A DNA stretch of 9,929 bases from Candidatus Zhuqueibacterota bacterium 4484_87 (GCA_002085355.1 NATN01000062.1:1-9929); one strand, 5' to 3'. Numbered from the stretch's first letter, positions 1 to 7,750 are shown. A program made the numbers and translations. Notes: generated from the letters alone by a model not told the origin.

Positions 1-465
1 AAAAATGTTCAGGTATTCGCTTTTCCCGTGCACGAGGGCCATGTTGTTTCTCGCGTGGGCTTCAAATCAAAGGCGATTACCGTACCGACTGTTGCCGAAA
101 TCGAATCAAAATTGGAGCCGGATGTGGCGACAGTGGCAATTGACGATGCCCAGCTTTTTGACACTCAGGACCTCATTAATTTCTGCAATCGTTACAGGAA
201 AAAATTTGACATAATCATTGCCGGAGTTCAATTAAATTCCTTCGGCGAAAATTTTGGCGCTATGGTGGAATTGATGGGGCGCGCAGAAAACGTCACGGTT
301 CTGCTTGGCGTTTGTGCAAAATGCAAAAAGCAAACAGCGATCATTTCTCAGCGTTTTCGCGACAAAGAACATACCATTCCCATTACCAAAGATGATCCTA
401 AAATTGAATTGCGTAAAGAATTTTACGCGCCCGTTTGCTGGGAATGCTATCAACCGCCAGTATAA
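1..465 (+). CDS. tdk: Thymidine kinase, C-terminal part (5' end outside window)
   Basis: Partial gene. The frame is open from base 1, and 154 residues precede the stop. Thymidine kinase (type II, TK1-like) phosphorylates thymidine to dTMP with ATP in the cytoplasm. The visible part starts within the strand that follows the P-loop (KNVQVF), so the P-loop itself is off the window. The Walker-B-like/catalytic segment AIDDAQLFD lies at visible residues 46-54, then comes the AGVQLNSFGENFG stretch (74-86), which corresponds to the AGLDxDFxxxPFG motif of the family. Two zinc-knuckle pairs, CAKC (105-108) and CWEC (146-149), match the structural zinc site. The usual catalytic Glu (DE[VAG]QF) is Asp here (bases 145-147), and the lasso-side motif is divergent, as in Thermotoga-type enzymes. 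A GTG at 28 is an internal codon, not the start. It is followed after 46 bases by a nucleoside transporter, which fits a salvage role. Confidence 0.9.
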   Translation, partial: KNVQVFAFPVHEGHVVSRVGFKSKAITVPTVAEIESKLEPDVATVAIDDAQLFDTQDLINFCNRYRKKFDIIIAGVQLNSFGENFGAMVELMGRAENVTVLLGVCAKCKKQTAIISQRFRDKEHTIPITKDDPKIELRKEFYAPVCWECYQPPV

Positions 466-511
466 AAACGAACGAACAATTTCATTTATTAAATAGAAGG
501 AGAAATTTAAC

Positions 512-1828
512 GTGCTGGAAAGACTAATTGGCATTATCGGAATTTTTGTTCTTCTCGGAATTGCTTGGCTGCTTTCAAACAATCGCAGAAAAATCGACTA
601 CCGCGTCGTAGTCTGGGGTATCGGATTACAAATACTTTTTGCCGTTATCATTTTGAAAACAGGTCCCGGACAGGCGCTGTTCTTTTATGCAAGGGCGTTC
701 ATCACCAAATTACTCAGCTTCACAGACGCTGGCGCTTCCTTTCTGTTCGGGAATCTCTACCTCGGAGCTCCGGGTATTGCAGAAAGCCTGGGCATGGGAG
801 GGCCTTTTCAACTCTGGGATCCTGCGACGCAACACTACGTGAATATTGGGATGATTTTCGCATTTCACGTTTTACCAACTATCATCTTTTTCGCCTCTTT
901 CATGGGAATCCTGTACCATCTTGGTGTAATGCAAAAAATTGTTGAATTTTTTGCATGGATAATGCGCGTAACAATGGGCACCAGCGGATCGGAATCTCTT
1001 TCCGCTGCGGGAAATATTTTTGTCGGTCAAACGGAGGCGCCGTTACTCATCAAGCCCTATGTTTCCACAATGACAAAGTCCGAGCTCATGGCGATTATGA
1101 CCGGAGGGTTTGCCACAATCGCCGGCGGTGTGATGGCTGCCTATGTCCGCTTCGGCGTCGATGCCGGGCATCTCATGGCCGCCAGTGTCATGTCTGCACC
1201 AGCAGCTTTGGTGATGGCAAAAATTATTTTCCCGGAAACAGAAGAATCAGTAACAAGAGGTGGTGTAAAACTAAAAGTAGAAAAGAGAACATCCAATGTG
1301 ATTGACGCTGCTGCAACAGGAGCCGCTGATGGACTTAATTTAGCATTGAATGTCGGCGCCATGTTGTTAGCTTTCATTGCGCTTATTGCTATGTTCAACT
1401 ATTTTCTTGGCAAGATCGACGACATTGTCAACCTCATCACTTTGCATCACACACACTTTGCCTGGGATTTAAGTTTGAAAAAAATATTCGGAGTCATTTT
1501 TTCGCCGCTGGCTTTTGTAATGGGCGTTGATCTCAAGGACGTCGCCGAAGTTGGCAATCTTTTAGGCACTAAAATTTCCATCAATGAGTTGGTCGCCTAT
1601 GTTGATCTGACCAAACTCAAAGGTGTTATTTCGGAGCGTTCCTACATCATTGGCACTTATGCACTATGCGGATTTGCCAATTTCAGCTCCATAGCCATTC
1701 AGATCGGAGGTATCGGCAGCATTGCCCCTGAACGGCGCAGCGATCTGGCAAAAATCGGACTGAAAGCCATGTTTGCCGGCGCCCTGGCATCCTGGCTGAC
1801 AGCGACAATTGCTGGTATTTTGATCTGA
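512..1828 (+). CDS. nupC: NupC/CNT-family concentrative nucleoside transporter
   Basis: A 438-residue inner-membrane protein, of typical length for bacterial CNT transporters, which import nucleosides with Na+ or H+. The start is GTG at 512, preceded by a strong Shine-Dalgarno AGAAGGAG (495-502). Hydrophobic helices run through the protein (for example 3-21, 32-49, 112-134, 192-212, 280-298). CNT substrate-site signatures are present: GNIFVGQTEAPLLIKPYV at 167-184, where Q173, T174 and E175 match the base-contacting residues of Vibrio CNT; E359 in the INELVAY segment; and YALCGFANFSSIAIQIGG at 383-400, with N390 and S393 at the ribose-contacting positions. Asn168 sits where Vibrio CNT has its Na+ ligand. 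The symbol is given at family level; the exact substrate range cannot be read from sequence. It lies between a thymidine kinase and a purine nucleoside phosphorylase, consistent with feeding both. Confidence 0.93.
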   Translation: MLERLIGIIGIFVLLGIAWLLSNNRRKIDYRVVVWGIGLQILFAVIILKTGPGQALFFYARAFITKLLSFTDAGASFLFGNLYLGAPGIAESLGMGGPFQLWDPATQHYVNIGMIFAFHVLPTIIFFASFMGILYHLGVMQKIVEFFAWIMRVTMGTSGSESLSAAGNIFVGQTEAPLLIKPYVSTMTKSELMAIMTGGFATIAGGVMAAYVRFGVDAGHLMAASVMSAPAALVMAKIIFPETEESVTRGGVKLKVEKRTSNVIDAAATGAADGLNLALNVGAMLLAFIALIAMFNYFLGKIDDIVNLITLHHTHFAWDLSLKKIFGVIFSPLAFVMGVDLKDVAEVGNLLGTKISINELVAYVDLTKLKGVISERSYIIGTYALCGFANFSSIAIQIGGIGSIAPERRSDLAKIGLKAMFAGALASWLTATIAGILI

Positions 1829-1859
1829 TAATTTTAAAATTTCTTACACAAAAAACAAT

Positions 1860-1919
1860 GAATCTCCTCATTCCCGATTCGTTCAGATTTTTCAAAAAAA
1901 TGCGGGGATCAGGAGATTC
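1860..1919 (+). terminator. Long imperfect stem-loop with T-rich tail between nupC and punA
   Basis: The left arm 1860-1876 (GAATCTCCTCATTCCCG) pairs with the right arm 1903-1919 (CGGGGATCAGGAGATTC). In RNA this gives 15 Watson-Crick pairs, one G-U and one C-C mismatch, around a 26-base loop. The right arm is followed by a T-rich run (TTTCTTTTGTTTC after G1920), so an intrinsic terminator for the transporter transcript is the simplest reading. The large loop is unusual for a terminator, and the structure ends only about 40 bases before the phosphorylase start, so a role as attenuator or mRNA stability element is also possible. Confidence 0.45.
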
Positions 1920-1958
1920 GTTTCTTTTGTTTCATCGTTGCCACGAAAGAGGAAAAAG

Positions 1959-2786
1959 ATGGATGAAAAACAACAATTAGAACAATCGCTTCAATACATA
2001 AAGGATAAAATTGACATTCAGCCCAAATTAGCCATTATTTTAGGGTCAGGACTTGGTTCGCTGGCGGACACACTGAAAAACAGCACCGTCATTTCCACGG
2101 CAAAAATTCCGCACTACCCCATCTCCACAGTACCGGATCATGCAGGAATTTGGGTGATTGGGTATGTCAGCAATGTACCGATTTTGGCGTTGAAAGGAAG
2201 AGTCCACACTTACGAAGGCTATTCAGCGCGCGAGGTAACCTATTCCATCCGACTCATGGCGAAACTTGGCATTGAGAAACTCATTGTTACAAACGCCGCA
2301 GGCGGAGCTAATCCCAACTTTGCGCCTGGTGATTTAATGGTGATCACTGACCATATCAATTTTTTATTTGATAATCCACTAATCGGAGACAATCAAGTCT
2401 CTGCTGATCAGCGATTTGTCGATATGTACAACGCTTATGACAAAAATTTTATTCAAAACACGATTACCCTGGGAAAATCTTTGGACATTCCGCTGCAAAG
2501 CGGAGTTCTGTTTTCTTCCAAAGGACCGACTTACGAAACCGCTGCCGAAGTTCGCATGGCACATGCGATCGGCGCCGATGCTTTGACCATGTCCACTGTC
2601 CCGGAAGTCATTGCAGCGCGTCAGCAAAACATCAGAGTGCTGGGAATTTCCTGCATCACAAATTTAGCTACAGGAATTTCAGAAGAAAAACTGAACCATG
2701 AAGAAGTGCAGGAAACAGCGAATCGCATCAAAGATACATTTATTCGGCTGGTGAAAGAAGTAATTGTCCGTATTCCCGAATGGTAG
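1959..2786 (+). CDS. punA: Purine nucleoside phosphorylase, trimeric (6-oxopurine) type
   Basis: 275 residues from ATG 1959, the usual size for the trimeric PNP family, which splits inosine, guanosine and their deoxy forms with phosphate into base and (deoxy)ribose-1-phosphate. A TTG seven codons upstream (1938) is in frame, but ATG 1959 has a spaced AAGAGG (1947-1952) and gives the normal N-terminus. Motifs in order: LGSGLG (28-33, phosphate Ser30), DHAG (60-63, His61), GRVHTYEGY (80-88, Arg81 and His83), TNAAGG (111-116), GDLMVITDHINF (124-135), GPTYETAAE (189-197, Glu193 at the purine-binding Glu position), MSTVPEV (211-217) and ITNLATG (233-239). Asn235 matches human Asn243, which marks preference for 6-oxopurines over adenosine. 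The residues before MSTVPE are ALT rather than the common AVG, a small deviation. The protein is cytoplasmic. Its neighbours are the transporter and adenine deaminase. Confidence 0.94.
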   Translation: MDEKQQLEQSLQYIKDKIDIQPKLAIILGSGLGSLADTLKNSTVISTAKIPHYPISTVPDHAGIWVIGYVSNVPILALKGRVHTYEGYSAREVTYSIRLMAKLGIEKLIVTNAAGGANPNFAPGDLMVITDHINFLFDNPLIGDNQVSADQRFVDMYNAYDKNFIQNTITLGKSLDIPLQSGVLFSSKGPTYETAAEVRMAHAIGADALTMSTVPEVIAARQQNIRVLGISCITNLATGISEEKLNHEEVQETANRIKDTFIRLVKEVIVRIPEW

Positions 2787-2852
2787 TTCATCGAATTTCA
2801 TTTCATTCTCAATAGTAAATTTCACCCCCTGTTTTGCGAAAGGAGCCTTCTC

Positions 2853-4565
2853 ATGCAGCCATTGAATGAAATCATCAAAGCAGCTCACGGCGAACATCCT
2901 GTTGATTTGTTACTTAAAAATGTCAATTTAATCAATGTGCTCTCCGGTGAAATTTACCCTGCTGATATTGCTATTCATGACGATCTTATTGTCGGGATTG
3001 GCAATCATTACGACGCAAAAGAAACTTTGGATCTGAAAGGTCTTTTTGCAGCGCCGGGATTTATCGATGCGCACGTTCATATTGAAAGCTCCATGGTCAT
3101 CATTCCCCAATTTGCCCGAGCGGTCGTTCCACTGGGAACAACTTCGGTCGTCGCCGATCCCCACGAAATCGCCAATGTGATGGGCTACGAGGGTATCCGA
3201 TTTATGATGGATTACGCCAAATATAACCCACTCAACGTGTTTTTTATGCTACCGTCTTGCGTTCCTGCCACCAATCTGGAAACCGCAGGTTCTCAATTAC
3301 GCGCGTTTGATATTTTTCCTTTTCTTCAGGAAAAATGGGTTCTCGGACTCGGCGAAGTGATGAATTTCCCCGGCGTCATCCATGGCGATCCGGACGTACT
3401 GGACAAAATCAAAATTTCTGCAGAAAAGCGCATCGACGGTCATGCGCCGGGAGTCACAGGCAAAGATTTAATGGCTTATATTGCTGCTGGCATTCTTTCT
3501 GATCATGAATCGACAGCGCCGGATGAAGCGCTAGAAAAATTGCGCAATGGCATGTTTGTTATGATTCGTGAAGGAACCGGAACCAAAAATCTCAACGCAC
3601 TGCTTCCCATTATTACGCCAGAAAACAGCCGACGTTGTTTATTTTGCACCGATGACCGCCATCCGCACGACATACTGGAGCAGGGACACATCAATTACAT
3701 GATCAAAACTGCCATCGATTACGGCATTAATCCTGTCGATGCAGTTCGCATGGCAACTCTCAATTCCGCCGAGTACTTTGGCTTACGAAAGTTAGGCGCT
3801 ATCAAACCAGGCAATTTCGCTGACATTGTCATTTTAGACGATCTGAAAAATTTCCATGTCAAAATGGTGCTGAAAAACGGAAAGGTAGTTGCACGGGAAG
3901 GTGAAGCGATTTATGATCCGCCGGTCCGGCCTGAAGTCAAGCTTCGCAGTTCTGTGAACATCAAATGGCTGGAAGGAAATGAATTTCAGATTCCTGCCAG
4001 AGGAAAGAAGTGCCGCGTGATTGAATTGATCAGGGACCAAATCGTCACCAAGGAACTCATCACGGATGCGAAAATTGACGGTTCGACGCTTGCTTCCGAT
4101 CCAGAGCGCGATATACTGAGGCTTTTTGTTGTTGAACGACATTATGCATCAGGAAATATCGGCAAAGGACTGGTCAAAGGTTTTGGTTTAAAATACGGCG
4201 CAATGGCATCTTCCATCGGTCATGATTCGCACAACATTATAGTTGTCGGAGTGAATGACAGAGACATACTCAAAGCAGTCACTCAAGTCAATAAAATGGG
4301 CGGCGGATTGGCTGTCGCAGAAAACGAACAAATTCTGGCGTCCCTCGAGTTGCCCATAGCCGGACTCATGTCCAGCGAACCCATTGAAACCGTAAATGAG
4401 AAAATGATCGCCTTAAACGATGCGGCTCGTCAGTTGGGCTGTACCCTGAGTGACCCTTTTATGTCGCTGTCCTTTTTGGCGTTGCCGGTCATTCCCAAAT
4501 TGAAACTCACGGATTTAGGTTTAGTCGATGTGGAAAAATTTGAATTTGTGGATCTGTTTGTATAA
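2853..4565 (+). CDS. ade: Adenine deaminase
   Basis: 570 residues, the expected length of bacterial Ade, a cytoplasmic amidohydrolase-superfamily enzyme that deaminates adenine to hypoxanthine and ammonia. ATG 2853 follows a clear AAAGGAG (2839-2845). Metal-site elements are visible: APGFIDAHVHIESSM (67-81) with the HxH pair His74/His76, DPHEIANVMG (102-111), GLGEVMNFPG (165-174) with the bridging Glu168, DGHAPG (195-200) with His197, His217 in LSDHES, and CTDDRHPHDI (265-274) carrying the catalytic-region Asp pair. GAIKPGNFADIVILD (315-329) closes the TIM barrel and starts the small beta domain. The C-terminal adenine-deaminase domain is intact, with AVTQVNKMGGGLA-type and GLMSSEPIETV segments and a DPFMSLSFLALPVIP motif near the end. 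It lies 66 bases after the phosphorylase gene. The phosphorylase here is expected to release hypoxanthine and guanine, so this enzyme would merge adenine into the same hypoxanthine pool. Confidence 0.97.
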   Translation: MQPLNEIIKAAHGEHPVDLLLKNVNLINVLSGEIYPADIAIHDDLIVGIGNHYDAKETLDLKGLFAAPGFIDAHVHIESSMVIIPQFARAVVPLGTTSVVADPHEIANVMGYEGIRFMMDYAKYNPLNVFFMLPSCVPATNLETAGSQLRAFDIFPFLQEKWVLGLGEVMNFPGVIHGDPDVLDKIKISAEKRIDGHAPGVTGKDLMAYIAAGILSDHESTAPDEALEKLRNGMFVMIREGTGTKNLNALLPIITPENSRRCLFCTDDRHPHDILEQGHINYMIKTAIDYGINPVDAVRMATLNSAEYFGLRKLGAIKPGNFADIVILDDLKNFHVKMVLKNGKVVAREGEAIYDPPVRPEVKLRSSVNIKWLEGNEFQIPARGKKCRVIELIRDQIVTKELITDAKIDGSTLASDPERDILRLFVVERHYASGNIGKGLVKGFGLKYGAMASSIGHDSHNIIVVGVNDRDILKAVTQVNKMGGGLAVAENEQILASLELPIAGLMSSEPIETVNEKMIALNDAARQLGCTLSDPFMSLSFLALPVIPKLKLTDLGLVDVEKFEFVDLFV

Positions 4566-4652
4566 CGAGTAATCACTCAAATATACGAATGACTAATTTT
4601 CTCTTTTTTGCTTTTTACGAGCCAAATAAATGAAAAATGCGGGGAGGCTAAA

Positions 4653-4958
4653 ATGTTAGCAGAATTCAGCATCGCTCCATTTGATAAAGGTGAAAGTCTC
4701 AGCGCCTATGTGGCACAAATAATCGATTTGATTGACAAAAGCGGATTGGACTATAAACTCTGTCCCATGGGCACAACAGTCGAGGGTGACACCGACGAAG
4801 TGTTTGAATTGATCAAAAAATGCCATCTGAAAATGCGCGAGATGTCACGGCGCGTGATTACCCACATTTCCATCGACGACCGGGAAGGAGCAACAAATCG
4901 AATCAAAGGGAAACCCAAATCCATCGAAGAAAAATTAGGTAGAAAGGTTAAAAAATAG
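4653..4958 (+). CDS. MTH1187/YkoF-family thiamine-binding protein
   Basis: 101 residues, the typical size of this single-domain family (formerly DUF77), whose structures show a ferredoxin-like fold that assembles as oligomers and, in several members, binds thiamine or related ligands. ATG 4653 is chosen because GGGGAGG (4641-4647) sits just before it; an in-frame start at 4608 has no such site. Family landmarks are AEFSIAPFDKGESLSAYV (3-20), LDYKLCPMGTTVEGD (32-46), the EVFELIKKCHLKM helix (49-61), RRVITHISIDDRE (66-78) and a C-terminal SIEEKLG (90-96). No signal peptide or membrane segment is seen, so it is cytoplasmic. It is followed after six bases by cutA, and the two are probably cotranscribed. 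The in vivo ligand is not determined by sequence. Confidence 0.88.
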   Translation: MLAEFSIAPFDKGESLSAYVAQIIDLIDKSGLDYKLCPMGTTVEGDTDEVFELIKKCHLKMREMSRRVITHISIDDREGATNRIKGKPKSIEEKLGRKVKK

Positions 4959-4964
4959 AACATT

Positions 4965-5285
4965 ATGAGCCAAGACTTCGTCTTAATTTTAGTAACCGCT
5001 TCGCAAAAATCAGAGGCGGAACAAATCGGACAGGCTTTAGTTGAAGAAAAATTAGCGGCTTGCTGCAATATTGTAGAAAATATTTCTTCGATTTTTCACT
5101 GGAAAGGAAAAATTTGCCGCGAGCAGGAATGTTTGCTTTTGATAAAATCGACGCGCGGGAATATTGACGACATAATTACCAGAGTAAAAAAATTACACAG
5201 CTACGAAGTGCCGGAAATCATCGCACTGCCAATCATTGCCGGATCTGATGATTATCTTGAGTGGGTGAAAAATGAAGTCTGCTGA
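4965..5285 (+). CDS. cutA: Divalent-cation tolerance protein CutA
   Basis: 106 residues, matching the small trimeric CutA1 family (ferredoxin-like fold, structurally related to PII signalling proteins). The family was named for copper tolerance in E. coli, but its general molecular role is unresolved. Conserved blocks are LVEEKLAACCNIV (25-37), the FHWKGKI segment (44-50), LLLIKST (57-63) and the signature HSYEVPEIIALPI (78-90), followed by GSDDYLEW (93-100). The protein has no signal peptide. ATG 4965 lies six bases after the stop of the thiamine-binding gene and lacks a good Shine-Dalgarno of its own; the nearest purine-rich stretch (AGAAAGG, 4941-4947) is too far away. This suggests translation coupled to the upstream gene. 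Confidence 0.93.
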   Translation: MSQDFVLILVTASQKSEAEQIGQALVEEKLAACCNIVENISSIFHWKGKICREQECLLLIKSTRGNIDDIITRVKKLHSYEVPEIIALPIIAGSDDYLEWVKNEVC

Positions 5286-5314
5286 GCCGCCACTTGTGCG
5301 ATTGGAAAAATAAA

Positions 5315-6079
5315 ATGAAACTCACAATTTTAGGAGCAGGGTGCGGAATTCCCTCGCTGGAGTACAGCGCTCCAGGAATTTTGCTGGAAACAAGCGAAGG
5401 TCCGCTTTTGTTCGATATGGGCCCCGGAACATTGGTGCGATTACTCAAGGCAGGCGTGTCCCATAAGCAACTGCGGCATGTATTTCTGACACATTTTCAC
5501 TCAGACCATACCGGGGATCTCGCTCCTTTGATTCAGGCGCTGTGGACAACGCCATTTTACACGCGAACGGAACCATTAACAGTATTTGGCCCGGTGGGGC
5601 TGGATAATTTTCTGAACAATCTGGCAAAAGCATTCGGCGATTGGATTTATGAGCCGGAATTTCCTCTTGAAATCAAAGAGGTGCAAAACTCTTCCTTTGC
5701 ACTGGCTTCGTTGCGTATGACAGTGAAGCCCATGAACCACGGCAGCAAAAATGCGGTGGGGTATCGTATTGAAAATTCCGCAGGGAAGTCAATCGTATAT
5801 TCCGGTGACACAGATATGAGCAATGAGATAATCCGGTTAGCCCATCAGGCAGATGTGCTCATTTTGGAATGTTCTTTTCCCGAAAGCAGGAAAACAACCG
5901 GTCATTTGATTCCGGTAGAAGCAGCAGAAATCGCCAGAAGCGCCCAGTGCAAGCACCTGATTTTGAATCATTTTTATCCGCCCCAAGACGAACTGTTTGC
6001 TGAAATCCGGCAGATCGTACCTAAAATATTCAAAGGGAAGCTCTCTCTGGCGCAAGATTTTTTGACCATTAGTGTTTAA
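5315..6079 (+). CDS. Metallo-beta-lactamase-fold hydrolase, RNase Z-like
   Basis: 254 residues from ATG 5315 (MKLTILGAG, the normal N-terminus of this fold). An upstream in-frame TTG at 5294 would add seven unlikely residues. The zinc-site motifs form a full set: THFHSDHTGD (59-68) with H60, H62, D64 and H65; H142 in PMNHGSKNAVGY; D165 in YSGDTD; H197 in GHLIPVEAAEIA; and H219 in LILNHFYP. The order and spacing follow the RNase Z/ElaC and arylsulfatase-like branch of the superfamily. However, the N-terminal glycine loop reads FDMGPGT rather than the FDCGEGTQ typical of tRNA 3'-endonucleases, so tRNA processing should not be assumed. The protein is cytoplasmic, with no signal peptide. The gene starts 29 bases after cutA with only a weak TTGGA (5302-5306) ahead. 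The substrate is unknown. Confidence 0.85.
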   Translation: MKLTILGAGCGIPSLEYSAPGILLETSEGPLLFDMGPGTLVRLLKAGVSHKQLRHVFLTHFHSDHTGDLAPLIQALWTTPFYTRTEPLTVFGPVGLDNFLNNLAKAFGDWIYEPEFPLEIKEVQNSSFALASLRMTVKPMNHGSKNAVGYRIENSAGKSIVYSGDTDMSNEIIRLAHQADVLILECSFPESRKTTGHLIPVEAAEIARSAQCKHLILNHFYPPQDELFAEIRQIVPKIFKGKLSLAQDFLTISV

Positions 6080-6162
6080 CTTGCAAAGACTCACGGTTGT
6101 CGATTTTGTTGATTCGCGCCGGACAATAGTGAAAATAAATGAATTCATTCAAATAAAACAAG

Positions 6163-7071
6163 ATGTACCTTATTATTCAAAAAGACACTTTTCAGAAACA
6201 CCTGTTAAAAATTTCGATTCTCATTTCTTTACTCGTTCACGTTCTTTTTCTGCTGCTTTATCGCCCGATTTCGCAATGGCAGCTTTTTTCCATTGCAGAG
6301 CTTCTTCAGCAGGACAAGCCCAATGAAATTGAAAAAAGAATCGAATTTGAGCTGGTTGAAACGCCGGAAGACGCGCGCAGCGACGCCCCGCCAGAAAACA
6401 CAAATCTGGTCTCTGATAAAAATTCCCGTGCAAGAAATCAACAGCAGAAGGCTGATCTGCCGGTTGGCGCTCCCTTTGCTCAGGGTGATATGAATGTACA
6501 CGAATTGCCAACTTTTGCTTCCGTGGCAACAAGGCCTGCCAGTCCGGCTGACCAATCAGCCCGGCAGCAAAATGAAGCACAAAATCAGCAGCAGAAAGAA
6601 GTGAACGATGGTTTTACTTTTGAAAAATTCAGCCGCCAACAGTTGATAAAAAAAGATGCGGCGGAACAGTTCAGAATGGCGCAACCACAATCCGCAAACA
6701 GGCCCAACTACGACAACCAAAAATTTCGCGCAGAAGACCTCGGTGGTTTAACTTTTAACACGTATGCCTGGGATTTTGCGCCGTACATGCTGGCGATGAA
6801 ACGGAAAGTGGAACATAACATTTTTCCGCCGCCGGCTTTCACACGCATGGGTTTGATCAGCGGAGAAACAATTCTGAAGTTCAAAGTTTTGCCCGGGGGA
6901 GAAGTGAAGGACGTGAAAGTTTTGCGCTACAAAGGCCATTTGTCTTTGAAAGAAACCAGCGTACAGGCAATTTTAAATGCAGCGCCTTTTAAGCCTTTGC
7001 CTGCGGATTTTCCGGAAGATTTTTTAGAAGTAACAGCAAAATTTTCCTATTACATTCAAAAAAACAGATAG
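6163..7071 (+). CDS. tonB: TonB/TolA-like energy transducer
   Basis: 302 residues. A short cytoplasmic N-terminus is followed by one transmembrane helix (about 14-33), a long polar periplasmic linker and a C-terminal TonB-type domain (about 203-300). The helix contains S22-LLV-H26, the same Ser-x3-His spacing as the Ser16/His20 pair of E. coli TonB that couples to ExbB-ExbD. The linker is rich in Gln, Asn and Ala (for example 133-145) rather than the Pro-Glu/Pro-Lys repeats of classic TonB. The C-terminal domain shows YMLAMKRKVEHNIFPPPAF (208-226), GETILKFKVLPGGEVKDVKV (234-253) and the helix SVQAILNAAPFKPLP (266-280), standard for the family. It should transmit proton-motive force to outer-membrane partners. 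ATG 6163 lacks a clear Shine-Dalgarno. It is followed by exbB and exbD, so it is the likely dedicated partner of that channel; a TolA-like role cannot be excluded. Confidence 0.85.
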   Translation: MYLIIQKDTFQKHLLKISILISLLVHVLFLLLYRPISQWQLFSIAELLQQDKPNEIEKRIEFELVETPEDARSDAPPENTNLVSDKNSRARNQQQKADLPVGAPFAQGDMNVHELPTFASVATRPASPADQSARQQNEAQNQQQKEVNDGFTFEKFSRQQLIKKDAAEQFRMAQPQSANRPNYDNQKFRAEDLGGLTFNTYAWDFAPYMLAMKRKVEHNIFPPPAFTRMGLISGETILKFKVLPGGEVKDVKVLRYKGHLSLKETSVQAILNAAPFKPLPADFPEDFLEVTAKFSYYIQKNR

Positions 7072-7096
7072 TTAATCAAAAACGGAAACAGAAAAC

Positions 7097-7750
7097 ATGC
7101 AAGAAACCTGGTTATTTATTGAACGCGGCGGCATCATCATGATTCCGTTATTGCTGTCGTCAATCATCGTGTTAGCCATCGTCATTGAACGCTCAATTGT
7201 TCTCAGAAAGAAGAAAATTCTCATCCCGGAAATCATCCGCGTCATCGAAGAAATCAAAAAGCCGGATGATATTCATCTTGCTATTTCCATTTGCAATAAA
7301 AATAAAGGCGCTTTTGCCAATATCGTGCAATTGGGACTCGAAAATAGCGACCTGCCGCACGAAGAGTTGAAAGAATTGATATCGGACCAGGGACGCCAGG
7401 AAGTGCGCACGCTGCAAAAGGGATTAGTCATCATTGAGACCATCGCAGCAATCGCCCCGCTATTAGGCTTATTAGGCACTGTCTTGGGAATGATCAAAGT
7501 ATTCACCGTCATTTCCGAGCAAGGATTAGGGCAGACGCAAGCGCTTTCCGGTGGAATATCGGAAGCGCTAATCACCACCGTTTTCGGTCTGTCCATCGGG
7601 ATTCCGGCACTGATTTTTTACAATTATTTTGCAGATAAATCAGAAAACATGATCATGGACATTGAGAAATATACTTCAAAATTACTACGCAAAATAGCGC
7701 GCTTTCGGATGAATACCGCGATTGATGAGGTCAAACATGCAGTTCAGTGA
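7097..7750 (+). CDS. exbB: ExbB/TolQ/MotA-family proton channel subunit
   Basis: 217 residues, near the usual ExbB/TolQ length, an inner-membrane protein that forms the pentameric proton channel powering TonB- or TolA-type transducers. Predicted helices: about 13-35 (IIMIPLLLSSIIVLAIVIER), about 110-138 and about 154-178. The diagnostic signature APLLGLLGTVLGMIKVF lies at 120-136, and SGGISEALITTVFGLSIGIP at 151-170. T128 and T160/T161 are at the positions of the pore-lining threonines of E. coli ExbB. The long cytoplasmic loop (36-109) is mostly helical and charged. ATG 7097 lies 25 bases after tonB with only a weak purine stretch (CGGAAA, 7082-7087), which suggests one transcript. The 3' end overlaps exbD by 14 bases. 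Confidence 0.93.
   Translation: MQETWLFIERGGIIMIPLLLSSIIVLAIVIERSIVLRKKKILIPEIIRVIEEIKKPDDIHLAISICNKNKGAFANIVQLGLENSDLPHEELKELISDQGRQEVRTLQKGLVIIETIAAIAPLLGLLGTVLGMIKVFTVISEQGLGQTQALSGGISEALITTVFGLSIGIPALIFYNYFADKSENMIMDIEKYTSKLLRKIARFRMNTAIDEVKHAVQ

Noticed and set aside
232..582. Antisense open frame across the thymidine kinase and transporter start
   Set aside because: It is a shadow of well-supported + strand genes, has no ribosome site and resembles no known protein. The other minus-strand frames in the window were rejected for the same reason.
1896..4645. 13-base exact repeat AAAAATGCGGGGA at 1896-1908 and 4633-4645
   Set aside because: The second copy forms part of a ribosome binding site and the first is part of a stem-loop arm. 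Two short purine-rich copies do not make a credible repeat family.
4566..4652. Possible terminator after adenine deaminase (GAGT-AATC-ACTC followed by T-rich stretches)
   Set aside because: The stem is only four base pairs and the T-runs are not directly attached to it, so the sequence alone does not support a terminator.
6091..6132. Inverted repeat TCACGGTTGTC / GACAATAGTGA ahead of the tonB-like gene
   Set aside because: Nine of eleven positions pair around a central 2x2 mismatch, with a 20-base loop and no T-run or recognisable operator. It could easily be chance in a gap of this size.
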